A DNA stretch of 64,000 nucleotides from CAZLRH01 sp964562015. Lineage in GTDB: Bacteria > Verrucomicrobiota > Verrucomicrobiia > Opitutales > JABDGR01. Positions within the stretch are counted from its first letter, which is position 1; each line of letters begins with the position of its first letter. The notes under the pieces are model-generated. The model was not told the origin of the DNA, searched no databases, and saw only the letters and a list, made by a program, of their open reading frames with translations. Both the position numbers and the translations under genes were made by a program. This document shows positions 44,671 to 52,797 of the stretch, one piece after another. The DNA lies in contig CAZLRH010000005.1 in NCBI GenBank assembly GCA_964562015.1, positions 167,765 through 231,764 of the forward strand, read 5' to 3'.

Positions 44671-45615
44671 TTACCGACGGTGGCTGCGGCTTTCAAAAAA
44701 GTTTTTCAGCGGCAGGATATAAGGCTGGTCGGTCGAAAGGATGAGATTGTCGATGCCGGATTGGCGCAGGCCGCGGCGCAGTTGATCCAGGCGCAGGCGG
44801 TTTTCGGCGGCGTAGCGGTTGCGCAAAGCCGGGTTCCCGGTGTTGATCTCCACCATTTGCCCCGTTTCCGAATCCTCGAGCGTGAGGAGCCCAACCTTCG
44901 GCAGTTCGCGTTCGCGCGGGTCGGAGAGGGCGACGCAAACGAGGTCGTGGTGTCGATTGGTCAGTGCCAGTGCGCGAAACAGCTCGCTGCCGCGGCGGTC
45001 GAGCGGATCGGGCAGGCGTCCATCGGGCCCCTGGAGGAAATCCGTGAGCACAAACACGATGGCGCGGCGCCGCAGGAGGCGGTTGGTGTAGTTGAGCGCG
45101 TGCACCAAATCCGTGCCGCGCTGCGCCGGGGTGAACGTGAGAATGTCGCGGATGACGCGGAGAATGTGCTGGCGGCCTTTCTGCGGATGCACGAATTTCT
45201 CCATCTTGTCCGTAAACATGCCGAGGCCGACCTTGTCGTTGTTGCGCGTCGCGGAAAAGGCGAGGACGCTGGCGATTTCCGCCGCGATTTCCCGCTTTGA
45301 CGATTCAGCGGAGCCAAACGCGCCGGACGCGGAACCATCCACCAGCAACATCAGGGTCAACTCGCGCTCCTCGCGAAATTTCTTCACGAACGGGCGATCC
45401 ATCTTGGCGGTGACGTTCCAGTCGATGCGGCGCACATCGTCGCCCGGGGCGTATTCGCGCACCTCCTCGAAGTCCATGCCCTGGCCCTTGAAGACGGAGT
45501 GGTAGGCGCCCACGAGCGCATCCGTCACCAGCCGCCGGGTGCGGATCTCAATGTGCCGCACGCGCCGCAGGATGGCCTGGGTGCTCGGGGTGGCGGTGTG
45601 GGCGGGGGGAAGCAT
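44671..45615 (-). CDS. DUF58 domain protein of the Bat operon
   Basis: 314 residues from ATG 45615. FKGQGMDFEEVREYAPGDDV and RRIDWNVTAKMDRPFVKKFR form the DUF58 signature, followed by a VWA-like fold (LMLLVDGSASGAFG, with the DxSxS motif). It is cytoplasmic, as in all Bat/MoxR operons, and thought to work with the MoxR ATPase. A four-helix-bundle gene flanked by short inverted repeats separates it from moxR. Confidence 0.9.
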   Translation of the reverse strand: MLPPAHTATPSTQAILRRVRHIEIRTRRLVTDALVGAYHSVFKGQGMDFEEVREYAPGDDVRRIDWNVTAKMDRPFVKKFREERELTLMLLVDGSASGAFGSAESSKREIAAEIASVLAFSATRNNDKVGLGMFTDKMEKFVHPQKGRQHILRVIRDILTFTPAQRGTDLVHALNYTNRLLRRRAIVFVLTDFLQGPDGRLPDPLDRRGSELFRALALTNRHHDLVCVALSDPRERELPKVGLLTLEDSETGQMVEINTGNPALRNRYAAENRLRLDQLRRGLRQSGIDNLILSTDQPYILPLKNFFESRSHRR

Positions 45616-45629
45616 GGAAGCGATAAAGT

Positions 45630-46051
45630 ATAATTGCTAAATGATAAGTGATCGAAAGACTGAGGGTCAGCCATTTGACTTGGCGGTTTTCGAGCTCGAG
45701 GTAAGGATGGCGTTCAGCTCCGTGGTTTCAGTGAGCAGGGGTTTTAGTCTCTTCGATTTGACAACGGCGGCGTCGATGAGGAGTTCGATCCAGTACCGGG
45801 TTTCTTCGAGTTCTTGGAGGGCGGAATCAATTTTGCTGGTGAACTCAGCACGGGAACGGGCCCGGGTTGCTTCGCAATATTGGGCGCCGACAGACGTGCC
45901 GGAACGAAGAATTTGTTTACCGATGACCTGCGCCTCGGCGCTCTTCGGCAGTGCAGCATACATGCGAACAATTCGCACTGCATAGTGTTTGAGCCGCTGG
46001 CGAAGGTCCAAAGCCATGGATTGGGTTTAGCGTTTAGAGTTTAGCAATTAT
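45630..46051. repeat. 12-bp inverted repeats flanking a four-helix-bundle gene
   Basis: ATAATTGCTAAA (45630-45641) and TTTAGCAATTAT (46040-46051) are exact inverted copies at either side of the gene at 45667-46017, within AT-rich flanks that contrast with the GC-rich operon. No target-site duplication is evident. Confidence 0.6.
45667..46017 (-). CDS. Four-helix bundle protein (23S rRNA intervening-sequence family)
   Basis: 116 residues from ATG 46017. RMYAALPKSAEAQVIGKQIL, RSGTSVGAQYCEATRARSRA and FTSKIDSALQELEETRYWIE are the signature segments of the S23/IVP four-helix-bundle family. Members are encoded in rRNA intervening sequences and as lone genes carried between loci. The role is unknown. 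Interruption of the moxR-DUF58 operon, AT-rich flanks and inverted repeats suggest it is a passenger of a small inserted element. Confidence 0.85.
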   Translation of the reverse strand: MALDLRQRLKHYAVRIVRMYAALPKSAEAQVIGKQILRSGTSVGAQYCEATRARSRAEFTSKIDSALQELEETRYWIELLIDAAVVKSKRLKPLLTETTELNAILTSSSKTAKSNG

Positions 46052-46054
46052 CGT

Positions 46055-47044
46055 TTAAGGCACTGGCACTGTGTCAAAAATCCGCTTCACGATGTCCTCG
46101 CTCGTTAATTCCTCGGCTTCCGCCTCGTAGGTGACGATCACGCGGTGACGCAGCACATCGAGACCGATGGTCTTTACGTCCTGCGGCGTGACGTAGCCGC
46201 GCCCCGACAAAAAGGCCCAGGCCTTCGCCGCCAGCGTGAGCGCGATGGTGGCGCGCGGGGAACCGCCGAAGCGCACGAAGGCGTCGAGGTCCAGCTTGTA
46301 CAGGCTCGGCTTGCGCGTCGCCATGACGATGTCCACGATGTAGTCCTTCACCTTGTCATCCACGTAAATCTGGTCGATGACGCCGCGCGCGGCCACGATG
46401 TCGGCCAGGGACAGGACGGCGTTGACACTGGTGTTCGGCTTCGTCGAGGCCATCGTTTCGAGAATCTGCCGCTCCTCCGCGCGCGAGGGATAACCGATGC
46501 TCAGCTTCAACATAAAGCGGTCCACCTGCGCCTCGGGCAGCGGGTAGGTGCCCTCCTGGTCAATTGGGTTTTCCGTGGCCAGCACGAGGAAGGGCTCGGG
46601 CAATTTGTACGTATGCTCGCCGATGGTGATCTGGCGCTCTTGCATCGCCTCGAGCAACGCGCTCTGCACCTTGGCGGGCGCGCGGTTGATTTCGTCCGCG
46701 AGAATCAAGTTGGCGAAAATCGGCCCCTTCTTGGTGAGGAACTGGCCGTCGCGCGGATTGTAAATCAAGGTGCCGAGGATGTCGGCGGGCAGCAGGTCGG
46801 GCGTGAATTGGATGCGGGAAAAGTCCGCCTGGATGGCGCCGGCAAGCGTGCGCACCGACAGTGTTTTGGCCAGGCCGGGCACGCCTTCGAGCAGGACGTG
46901 GCCGTTGGCCAGCAGGCCGACGAGCAGGCGGTCCACCAGATACTGCTGGCCAATGATGACTTTGCCGATTTCGGCGCGCAGCAGCCCGACCCACGAGGAG
47001 GAGGCTTTGACGGTGTCGTTGAGAGCGGCGAGGTTGATGGGCAT
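46055..47044 (-). CDS. MoxR-family AAA+ ATPase
   Basis: 329 residues from ATG 47044 (MPINLAALNDTVKASSSWVG). The Walker A variant GVPGLAKTLSVRTL, Walker B LADEINRAPAKVQSALLEAM, sensor 1 VLATENPIDQEGTYPLPEAQ and the MoxR-typical C-terminal lid are all present. It is the first gene of the Bat operon and a presumed chaperone acting on the VWA proteins BatA and BatB. A frame extension to 47098 runs through spacer words and is not used. Confidence 0.93.
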   Translation of the reverse strand: MPINLAALNDTVKASSSWVGLLRAEIGKVIIGQQYLVDRLLVGLLANGHVLLEGVPGLAKTLSVRTLAGAIQADFSRIQFTPDLLPADILGTLIYNPRDGQFLTKKGPIFANLILADEINRAPAKVQSALLEAMQERQITIGEHTYKLPEPFLVLATENPIDQEGTYPLPEAQVDRFMLKLSIGYPSRAEERQILETMASTKPNTSVNAVLSLADIVAARGVIDQIYVDDKVKDYIVDIVMATRKPSLYKLDLDAFVRFGGSPRATIALTLAAKAWAFLSGRGYVTPQDVKTIGLDVLRHRVIVTYEAEAEELTSEDIVKRIFDTVPVP

Positions 47045-47380
47045 GGGATTTTTGGGTGTAAGGTTCAAGGTGGGGAAGGGGGGAAATTGAAGATTCAAAA
47101 TTGAAAATTCAAAAAGTGGAGAAGGGCTGGTGAAAGTTTGGCTGTTTTTTACGCGGAAGAAAAATTCAGCAAGTAGAATCTAAAAAGCAGAAAGGTTTGA
47201 CGTTGGGTGATTGGAAAGCGCGGGCGCGCAAGCGTTTAGAGGATGAAAATTGGGCGGTTGGCTCAAGGAAAAACCGCGAGCGCACGCCTTTGTTCCCCTA
47301 GCGAAACCGGAACAATTTTGCACGAGATTATTCCGCCATGACGTTTCTTTTACGCGGCGGCATTTGCCCCTGCGGAGCGC
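47045..47380. other. Gene-free spacer upstream of the Bat operon
   Basis: It contains the word GATTCAAAATTGAAAATTCA at 47091-47113 just upstream of moxR and otherwise mixed sequence with no supported gene. The Bat promoter is expected here, but I see no convincing -35/-10 pair. Confidence 0.4.
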
Positions 47381-47980
47381 TCAATGCCCCGCCTTGGGCA
47401 CCGCCAGCAAATCCATGTACCCCAGCACGCCCGCGATGCCCATCAGTACCAGCGGAGAAACTTTGGTAAACGCCAGCAGTCCAGCGGTCCCGAGGATGAT
47501 GACCCAGGAGTAAACGGGGTTCAGGCCGTTCGCGGCGTCGTTCGAAACGATGGTCGCGCTGGCAAACAGCAACCCGACGGTCACCGCCGAGAGGCCTTTT
47601 TCAATCGGTTCGCGCCAGTTGCTGGCGTGGAAATGCTCCCACCAACGGCCCACGTAGTAGGCGAGGAGGCTGGAGGGCAGAAACGTCGCCGTGGTCGAGA
47701 CCAACATGCCAATCACGCCGTAAGTAAACGCTTCAAAGGGATGGCCGGGAAAGTGTTGCGCCATCGCCCAGTAACCAATGAGGCTCACGATCAACATACT
47801 CGGGCCAGGCGTCGCCTGCGTGATGGCGAAAATCGAGACGAACTGGTCGGCGCGCATCCAGTGGTAATTGTTGACGGTGTTCATCTGGATTTGCGCCAGC
47901 ACCGCCGTGCCGCCGCCCAACGCCAGCAGCGACGACTGCGCGAAGACCACAATCAAATCGAAAAAAGTATGCCAGGGCAT
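47381..47980 (-). CDS. Chromate transporter, single-domain subunit (second half)
   Basis: 199 residues with about six hydrophobic helices. The start FFDLIVVFAQSSLLALGGGTAVLAQIQ and the middle ITQATPGPSMLIVSLIGYWA are CHR domain motifs. With the gene at 48041-48664 it forms a two-protein short-chain ChrA pair, which acts as a heterodimer exporting chromate or a related anion. The pair is separated by 60 bases of AT-rich words. Confidence 0.85.
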   Translation of the reverse strand: MPWHTFFDLIVVFAQSSLLALGGGTAVLAQIQMNTVNNYHWMRADQFVSIFAITQATPGPSMLIVSLIGYWAMAQHFPGHPFEAFTYGVIGMLVSTTATFLPSSLLAYYVGRWWEHFHASNWREPIEKGLSAVTVGLLFASATIVSNDAANGLNPVYSWVIILGTAGLLAFTKVSPLVLMGIAGVLGYMDLLAVPKAGH

Positions 47981-48040
47981 GGGAAGAAGAAAGTGTTCTA
48001 GTTTTTTAGTTTCTAGTGCTTAGTTCATTATCCTTGGTGC

Positions 48041-48664
48041 CTAGTTTTTGGGTTTCGGAGTTTCGCCGGGCGTCGCGAGTTTGTTGCGGTAGAAGATGAC
48101 GGAAATGATGCCCAGGCCGATGACCGTCGGGAGCATTTTCATCCGGGCAAATGCAATGAGCACAAACGACAGCAGGCCGAACGTGACGAACAAGGGGTCG
48201 CGGGAATGTTTGGTGAAAAGTTTGAGCGCAAGGCTGTAGGCCATGCCCGCCGCGCAGACGCCCAACCCCGTCAGCGTGTTTTGCAGGCGCGGCATATCTC
48301 CGGAATTAAAATAAATTACGCCCAGAATCAGGACGATAACCATCGGCATGGTGATCAGCCCCAACACCGCGACCAGCGCGCCCATGGGCCCGCGCAAGTG
48401 CGCCCCCACGTACACCGCCAGCTTGATGGTATTCGGGCCGGGCAAAACCTGTACAACGGCCAGCGACCGCAAAAACTGTTCTTCGGTGAGCCACTTGCGC
48501 CGCTCGACCAGGATGGTGCGCGCCCAAGCCGTGAGGCCGCCGCCAAAACTCAACGACGCCATTTGCGTAAAGGCCAGGGCCAGTTCACCCAACTTCACGT
48601 CGGGAATGGGCGGTTCTTCATCCGGCAAGGCGGCGTTGGCAGGCGGGCTGGGAGCTTGGTCCAT
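48041..48664 (-). CDS. Chromate transporter, single-domain subunit (first half)
   Basis: 207 residues. I place the start at ATG 48664 (MDQAPSPPANAALPDEEPPI), because the longer frame to 48844 runs through a REP-like hairpin and yields a basic, structure-less extension. LGELALAFTQMASLSFGGGL and LRSLAVVQVLPGPNTIKLAV are the CHR domain motifs (FGGG and PGP). About six membrane helices. It is the upstream partner in the two-gene chromate transport operon. Confidence 0.85.
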   Translation of the reverse strand: MDQAPSPPANAALPDEEPPIPDVKLGELALAFTQMASLSFGGGLTAWARTILVERRKWLTEEQFLRSLAVVQVLPGPNTIKLAVYVGAHLRGPMGALVAVLGLITMPMVIVLILGVIYFNSGDMPRLQNTLTGLGVCAAGMAYSLALKLFTKHSRDPLFVTFGLLSFVLIAFARMKMLPTVIGLGIISVIFYRNKLATPGETPKPKN

Positions 48665-49179
48665 GAGGCGTCCGGCGGAAGCGGTTGCCGCGACTCTTGA
48701 AGAATTTTTCGCGCGGCGCAAGACTTCCACGCAGGCGTTGGGGCTTGGGGTGAAGGGGTCTGCTGGCGTAGCGCGGTGCTTCAGCCCGCGCACTTCTCCA
48801 TGCGAGCAATCCCGTGCGCGGCCGAGGACGAGTTTTAAAACCAATCTCTAACGGCGCGCTGAGGGCAGCGCGCCCTGCCAGTGAAGGGTGGTTTGGGTAG
48901 GGCGCGGTGCCCTCACCGCGTCGCTCCTGTTCGAGTTCTAAAACATGGCCTTAAGCTCCGCGCTACGCAAACGGCACCGGAGCCGTCCATCCAGTATCAC
49001 CGCGCAGGCGGTGGGCGGAAGGCCGGGCCAGCCTGCGTCGAGGCAGGGGAAACCCGTACACGATTATACCCCGCCCATTACAGGTTTCACCTGATAGGCG
49101 AAAAGGCGGTTCCGTGGTATCATGTACCCAGTTCAAGACGAACTCTCTTCACTCGCCAACCACTCAACTTCTCCCGCCC
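48665..49179. other. Gene-free spacer with nested REP-like hairpins
   Basis: Besides the nested elements at 48768-48966, the spacer shows mixed sequence with small GC-rich palindromes (for example CAGGCGG...near 49007) and no supported gene. Confidence 0.5.
48768..48966. repeat. Nested REP-like elements: family C pair inside family D half-elements
   Basis: Outer: GTAGCGCGGTGCTTCAGCCC at 48768 and its shortened inverted counterpart AGCTCCGCGCTAC ending at 48966. Inner: CGGCGCGCTGAGGGCAGCGC hairpin at 48852-48874, and after about 20 bases GTAGGGCGCGGTGCCCTCAC from 48897 to 48923 in opposite orientation. The inner pair has the same layout as 19710-19780, and the outer arms match family D at 59439-59522. 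Confidence 0.7.
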
Positions 49180-49362
49180 ATGCACACGTCAAATTCTCCG
49201 TCCTTGTTCCCCGCGCAAAAGTTCACCCAATCGCCCGCCGCCTCGCCGTTCACCTTTCCGCGCGCCGAATCCGGTGTTCCGCGCTTCAGCCGCCTGAGCC
49301 TCGTCATCACCGGCACGATCGTCGGCCTGCAAGCGCTGATGACGGTGCTACACTTCCTTTAA
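49180..49362 (+). CDS. Possible small single-helix membrane protein
   Basis: 60 residues from ATG 49180. A polar, Ser/Pro-rich N-terminus is followed by FSRLSLVITGTIVGLQALMT, a plausible C-terminal transmembrane helix. There is no homology cue, and the neighbours are on the other strand. A chance frame is possible. Confidence 0.3.
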   Translation: MHTSNSPSLFPAQKFTQSPAASPFTFPRAESGVPRFSRLSLVITGTIVGLQALMTVLHFL

Positions 49363-49391
49363 GCGCGTACAGCCACGAGGCTAATCTTCTC

Positions 49392-51485
49392 TCAAGTCTT
49401 GGCCTTTTCTTGGGGAAACCAGTGGACGAGGGCGGCGGCCCGCCCGAGCGGCGTATTGCCGCAACGAATGACCAGGGCCTTGTAAAATTTGTCCGCGGCC
49501 AAGGGGTCGCGGTTTTTCAACCAGCCACCAGCTTCGTAGAGAATCTGGGCGGTTTCTTCGGCATCGTTAGGCAGTAGAGCCGCCGCCCACCAAGCAAGAT
49601 CCGCCGCGCGATAACGGTAGTGAAAACGTTGCGTGGGCATGGGCGTCGCGGCGAGGCGGTCGAGTTCGTTCGCGGTCGGGGCCAAGGCGCCGCCAGCCTC
49701 GGTGCGGGACATGGCCAGCCGTTGGAGCCCGTCTTCGAGGGGTGCGTAGGCCGCGCCCCAAATCGTCCAGTCCGGTTCAAGCGCGGTGCCAAAGAGGTCA
49801 ATCCCGTCTAACCGTGCGACCTGGGCGGCTCGCCAAAGTGAGGCGGCGCGTTCGGTCGTTGGCCGGCTCACGTCAAAGCCGGTGCGCACATCTTGCACAT
49901 AGGCGTGAAATTTAAGCCGCAAGTCCGCGGTGAAGTAGCTTTCAGCGGCGGCCGCTTGATCGGCGCGCGCCAGCCGCCGGGCGAGCAGCGCCCGCATGCT
50001 GGCCCGCAAGGCTTCGGGCGTGCCGGACCAGCCGAAAGCGCGGGGGACGGTCAATCCCGGATTCGGCTCCGGGCAGTTCGTGTCCACAAAAGCACGCAAT
50101 TCATCAAGGGTTAGAATCCGTTCGCCGAGATAAGAGGCGTCCTCCGCGTGGCCACCGTCCATGCTAGCCAACAGGGCGTCCGCGGTTTTGTTCAAAGCCA
50201 GGTCGGTGCGGCTCAATTCCGCGTAGATCAGGCCTCTTTGATCCGGGTCCAGCCCATTGGCCGCAAGCGCGCCTCGCAGGTGAGCCTCCCCGTCGGACAA
50301 ATTCCCGGCACGCAAGGCCAGTTGTGCGCGAATCCATTCCGCCATCGGGGATTTTTCCGGCGCGACAGTCGCGTAGGTTTGGGCCAGGCCAAATTGCCCG
50401 GCCTCGTAGGAGACCCACGCGAGGCGGTCGGCCTGCGGCTCATCGCGAATCCCGGCCTTTTCCAGCGCTGCTGCCCATCGCACGGTGAGCGAGGAGACTT
50501 CCCCGTCGGGCAAATTGTCGTCGAAGCCCGATCCGCCGCGCGCCACCAGATAGGCCGTAATCACACCGCGGGCGACCGGATTTTGGGCCAGCGCGGCGAT
50601 TTTGTCCGGCGACGGATTTTTGCTGGCGGCACTGGCGGCCACGCGCAGGGACGCCAACGCCGAGGCGTCGCCGAGCACGTATTGATTGAGGTACAAGTTA
50701 ATGGCCAAGTCGTAGTTGTTGCGGAGCAACTCGGCTTTCGCCTCCCAACCTAGACTGGCGGCGGCGAGGCCTTGCGAGTCCACCAAGCCCGCGCCGGCCA
50801 GCGTCCGCGTCAGGCGGGCGTAGTCGACCGCCAGGTGGGCCGCGTTCTCGGACTCTTTGGCGGAGATTTGCTCGAGGCGCTCAGCTTCCACCGCCCACTC
50901 CCGGGCCAGCATGAACGCGGCCCACGTCGAGCGATAGCGCCGTTCGCCGGACGGCAAGGCGAGGAGGATCGTCCAAGTCTGGCGCGCCATCTCGTTTTCA
51001 TGGGCGGCGCGGGCCTGCGCGCCTCGAAAGTAAAGGGCAAATTCCACGGGCAGCCCGGCTGGCAACTGTGTGTCCGCCCGGAGTTGTCCGGCTTCCAATT
51101 GCTGGCGGCAATCGGCGTAGGCCTCGACGATTCGACTACTTTCAACGGTCGAATCGCCGCGGGCCGCCAGCGCCGCCCGCAAATCCTCGGTTTCCGCTTG
51201 CAGGACGGATTTGCGGGTGTCCTGCGCGAAAATCTGGTCCGCATTCCAATCCGCCCCGCGTTTTGCCTGCACCACTTTCCACGGCAGGTTCGGCGTGGCG
51301 AGTGGGGCCAGCCGCGCGATTTCGTCCGCAAAGCTGGCGGGCGGCGCGGCGAGCAACACCGAGGCGGGAGCGTTCAAGTAGCTGTTCGGAAAATCCGGCC
51401 CGCAGGCCCGCGCGGCGAGGGCCACGCTGCAACAGCCGACACAACTAAGGCGCAGCAGCGACATGGACAGTGAGGGAAACTTCAT
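49392..51485 (-). CDS. Secreted TPR-like protein with CGPDFPN N-terminus
   Basis: 697 residues from ATG 51485. A signal peptide (about 1-25) ends before ARACGPDFPNSYL, a motif that heads a family of large exported helical-repeat proteins in Verrucomicrobiota and Proteobacteria. The mature chain is nearly all alpha-helical with TPR-like pairs (for example YEAGQFGLAQTYATVAPEKS). It overlaps the upstream DUF3142 gene by 41 bases. The two gene families often occur together, so they probably act jointly outside the cytoplasm. Function unknown. Confidence 0.65.
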   Translation of the reverse strand: MKFPSLSMSLLRLSCVGCCSVALAARACGPDFPNSYLNAPASVLLAAPPASFADEIARLAPLATPNLPWKVVQAKRGADWNADQIFAQDTRKSVLQAETEDLRAALAARGDSTVESSRIVEAYADCRQQLEAGQLRADTQLPAGLPVEFALYFRGAQARAAHENEMARQTWTILLALPSGERRYRSTWAAFMLAREWAVEAERLEQISAKESENAAHLAVDYARLTRTLAGAGLVDSQGLAAASLGWEAKAELLRNNYDLAINLYLNQYVLGDASALASLRVAASAASKNPSPDKIAALAQNPVARGVITAYLVARGGSGFDDNLPDGEVSSLTVRWAAALEKAGIRDEPQADRLAWVSYEAGQFGLAQTYATVAPEKSPMAEWIRAQLALRAGNLSDGEAHLRGALAANGLDPDQRGLIYAELSRTDLALNKTADALLASMDGGHAEDASYLGERILTLDELRAFVDTNCPEPNPGLTVPRAFGWSGTPEALRASMRALLARRLARADQAAAAESYFTADLRLKFHAYVQDVRTGFDVSRPTTERAASLWRAAQVARLDGIDLFGTALEPDWTIWGAAYAPLEDGLQRLAMSRTEAGGALAPTANELDRLAATPMPTQRFHYRYRAADLAWWAAALLPNDAEETAQILYEAGGWLKNRDPLAADKFYKALVIRCGNTPLGRAAALVHWFPQEKAKT

Positions 51486-52788
51486 GGGCAAAGCGCAGCC
51501 ACGCGATTTTCAGGCGGTGGTCCGGCGCGAGAGAGAGTTCGGGCGGCGGGCTGGCGTTCAAAATAATTCCCTGTCCATCCGTATTTTTTAATTCGAGGTG
51601 ATAACCGCCCAGGCCGTCGGCCGCCTGCACCGCGCTGTCCGCGGGCCAGCGCAACTCGACCCGCGCGGGAGGCGGCTCGCTGAGGGTGCCGGAATTCACC
51701 AGGGAAATCTCCGCCAGCCCAGCTTCCGGCCAGGCGATTTCGAGCGACCATTTGGACACCGGCGTCTCCCCGCGCAGGATGGTTTGCAGCGTGATCCAAT
51801 CCCAATTCAGCTTATCGCCGGCCACGGGGAGACGGAACCAGATGATGCCGGTGCAATGCGGCGGCGGCGTTTTTGCCCACGTTTGGGCGAGTTGGGCGAG
51901 AGCGGACGCGTCGGCGCGAACGGCCCGCGCCTGCGTGGTGGCAGGCCAGTCCGGGGGCCGGCCTTCCGCGGCCAGCGCAAAAAATCGGCCGGCACCGTCG
52001 AAAGCAACCAGGTAGCCGTAGGTGGGCAAGGCAATGCGAAAAGGCACGCCGACCTTGGCTGCTTGCGCCGCCCATACCTGCGCCTGGACTGGGTCGCAGA
52101 GCGAGAACGGGACAGCGGGATTGGACGGCTTCTCCAGCGAGTGCACTTGGAGGACAAATCCGTCCGCGGTGTGGGCGAGGGCGGCAAATTCCGCGTCGTG
52201 CCTCAGCCACACGGGCAGGGCCGTAAACACCAGCGGGGTTTGGCCCACTACTGGCCGCAACGCGTCCAGCCAGACGCGGTAGCCGTCGAGCTTGGCTTCG
52301 GCGGCGTCAAAATCAATTTGCAAGGCGGCGGGCTGCAGCCCGCCTGCGCGGGCGTCTGCCAGCAGCGATGATGCCACCGCCTTTAGAAATCTGGCGGTCG
52401 GGTCATCCGCCATGAACGGCCCGGAAAACGGTCCGACGCGCAAAACCAAATCCACCGGCCGGCCCAGCTTCGCCAATTGGGCATAGTCGAGCGCCGCGCG
52501 AAACACCTGGGGTTGGCTGCCATTCCAGCCGATTTCTGCGCCGAGCACGGCGAAGCCGTCGAGCTGCGCGCGGGCGGCGGCGAGGGCCTGGGTCAGCGCA
52601 GGCGAGGGTTGTCGCTGCCAGACGTAGCACTCCTGCGTCCAGGCGCCGGCCCGTGTGACCGCCAGCCACAGGAGGAGCGCAGCCCAAAGGCATTTTACGC
52701 CCAGGAAATTCTCCCGGGCGGGTAATGGCCATTCCCCTGCACCCGGCGGCTTCGTGGCCTTGGCCCGAAAATCTGCTCTGGTCTGCAT
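51445..52788 (-). CDS. DUF3142-like exported protein
   Basis: 447 residues from ATG 52788. A hydrophobic segment (about 32-48) acts as signal or anchor after a polar N-terminus. ECYVWQRQPSPALTQALAAA is the characteristic DUF3142 opening, and LQIDFDAAEAKLDGYRVWLD followed by PLVFTALPVWL suggests a TIM-barrel-like (glycoside-hydrolase-like) fold. The C-terminal third is beta-rich. It overlaps the CGPDFPN gene downstream. No enzymatic activity is established. Confidence 0.65.
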   Translation of the reverse strand: MQTRADFRAKATKPPGAGEWPLPARENFLGVKCLWAALLLWLAVTRAGAWTQECYVWQRQPSPALTQALAAARAQLDGFAVLGAEIGWNGSQPQVFRAALDYAQLAKLGRPVDLVLRVGPFSGPFMADDPTARFLKAVASSLLADARAGGLQPAALQIDFDAAEAKLDGYRVWLDALRPVVGQTPLVFTALPVWLRHDAEFAALAHTADGFVLQVHSLEKPSNPAVPFSLCDPVQAQVWAAQAAKVGVPFRIALPTYGYLVAFDGAGRFFALAAEGRPPDWPATTQARAVRADASALAQLAQTWAKTPPPHCTGIIWFRLPVAGDKLNWDWITLQTILRGETPVSKWSLEIAWPEAGLAEISLVNSGTLSEPPPARVELRWPADSAVQAADGLGGYHLELKNTDGQGIILNASPPPELSLAPDHRLKIAWLRFAHEVSLTVHVAAAP

Positions 52789-52797
52789 CGTTCCGCC

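Noticed and set aside
48665..48844. Upstream extension of the chromate transporter gene
   Set aside because: It would translate a REP-like hairpin, and the internal ATG 48664 gives a sensible N-terminus.
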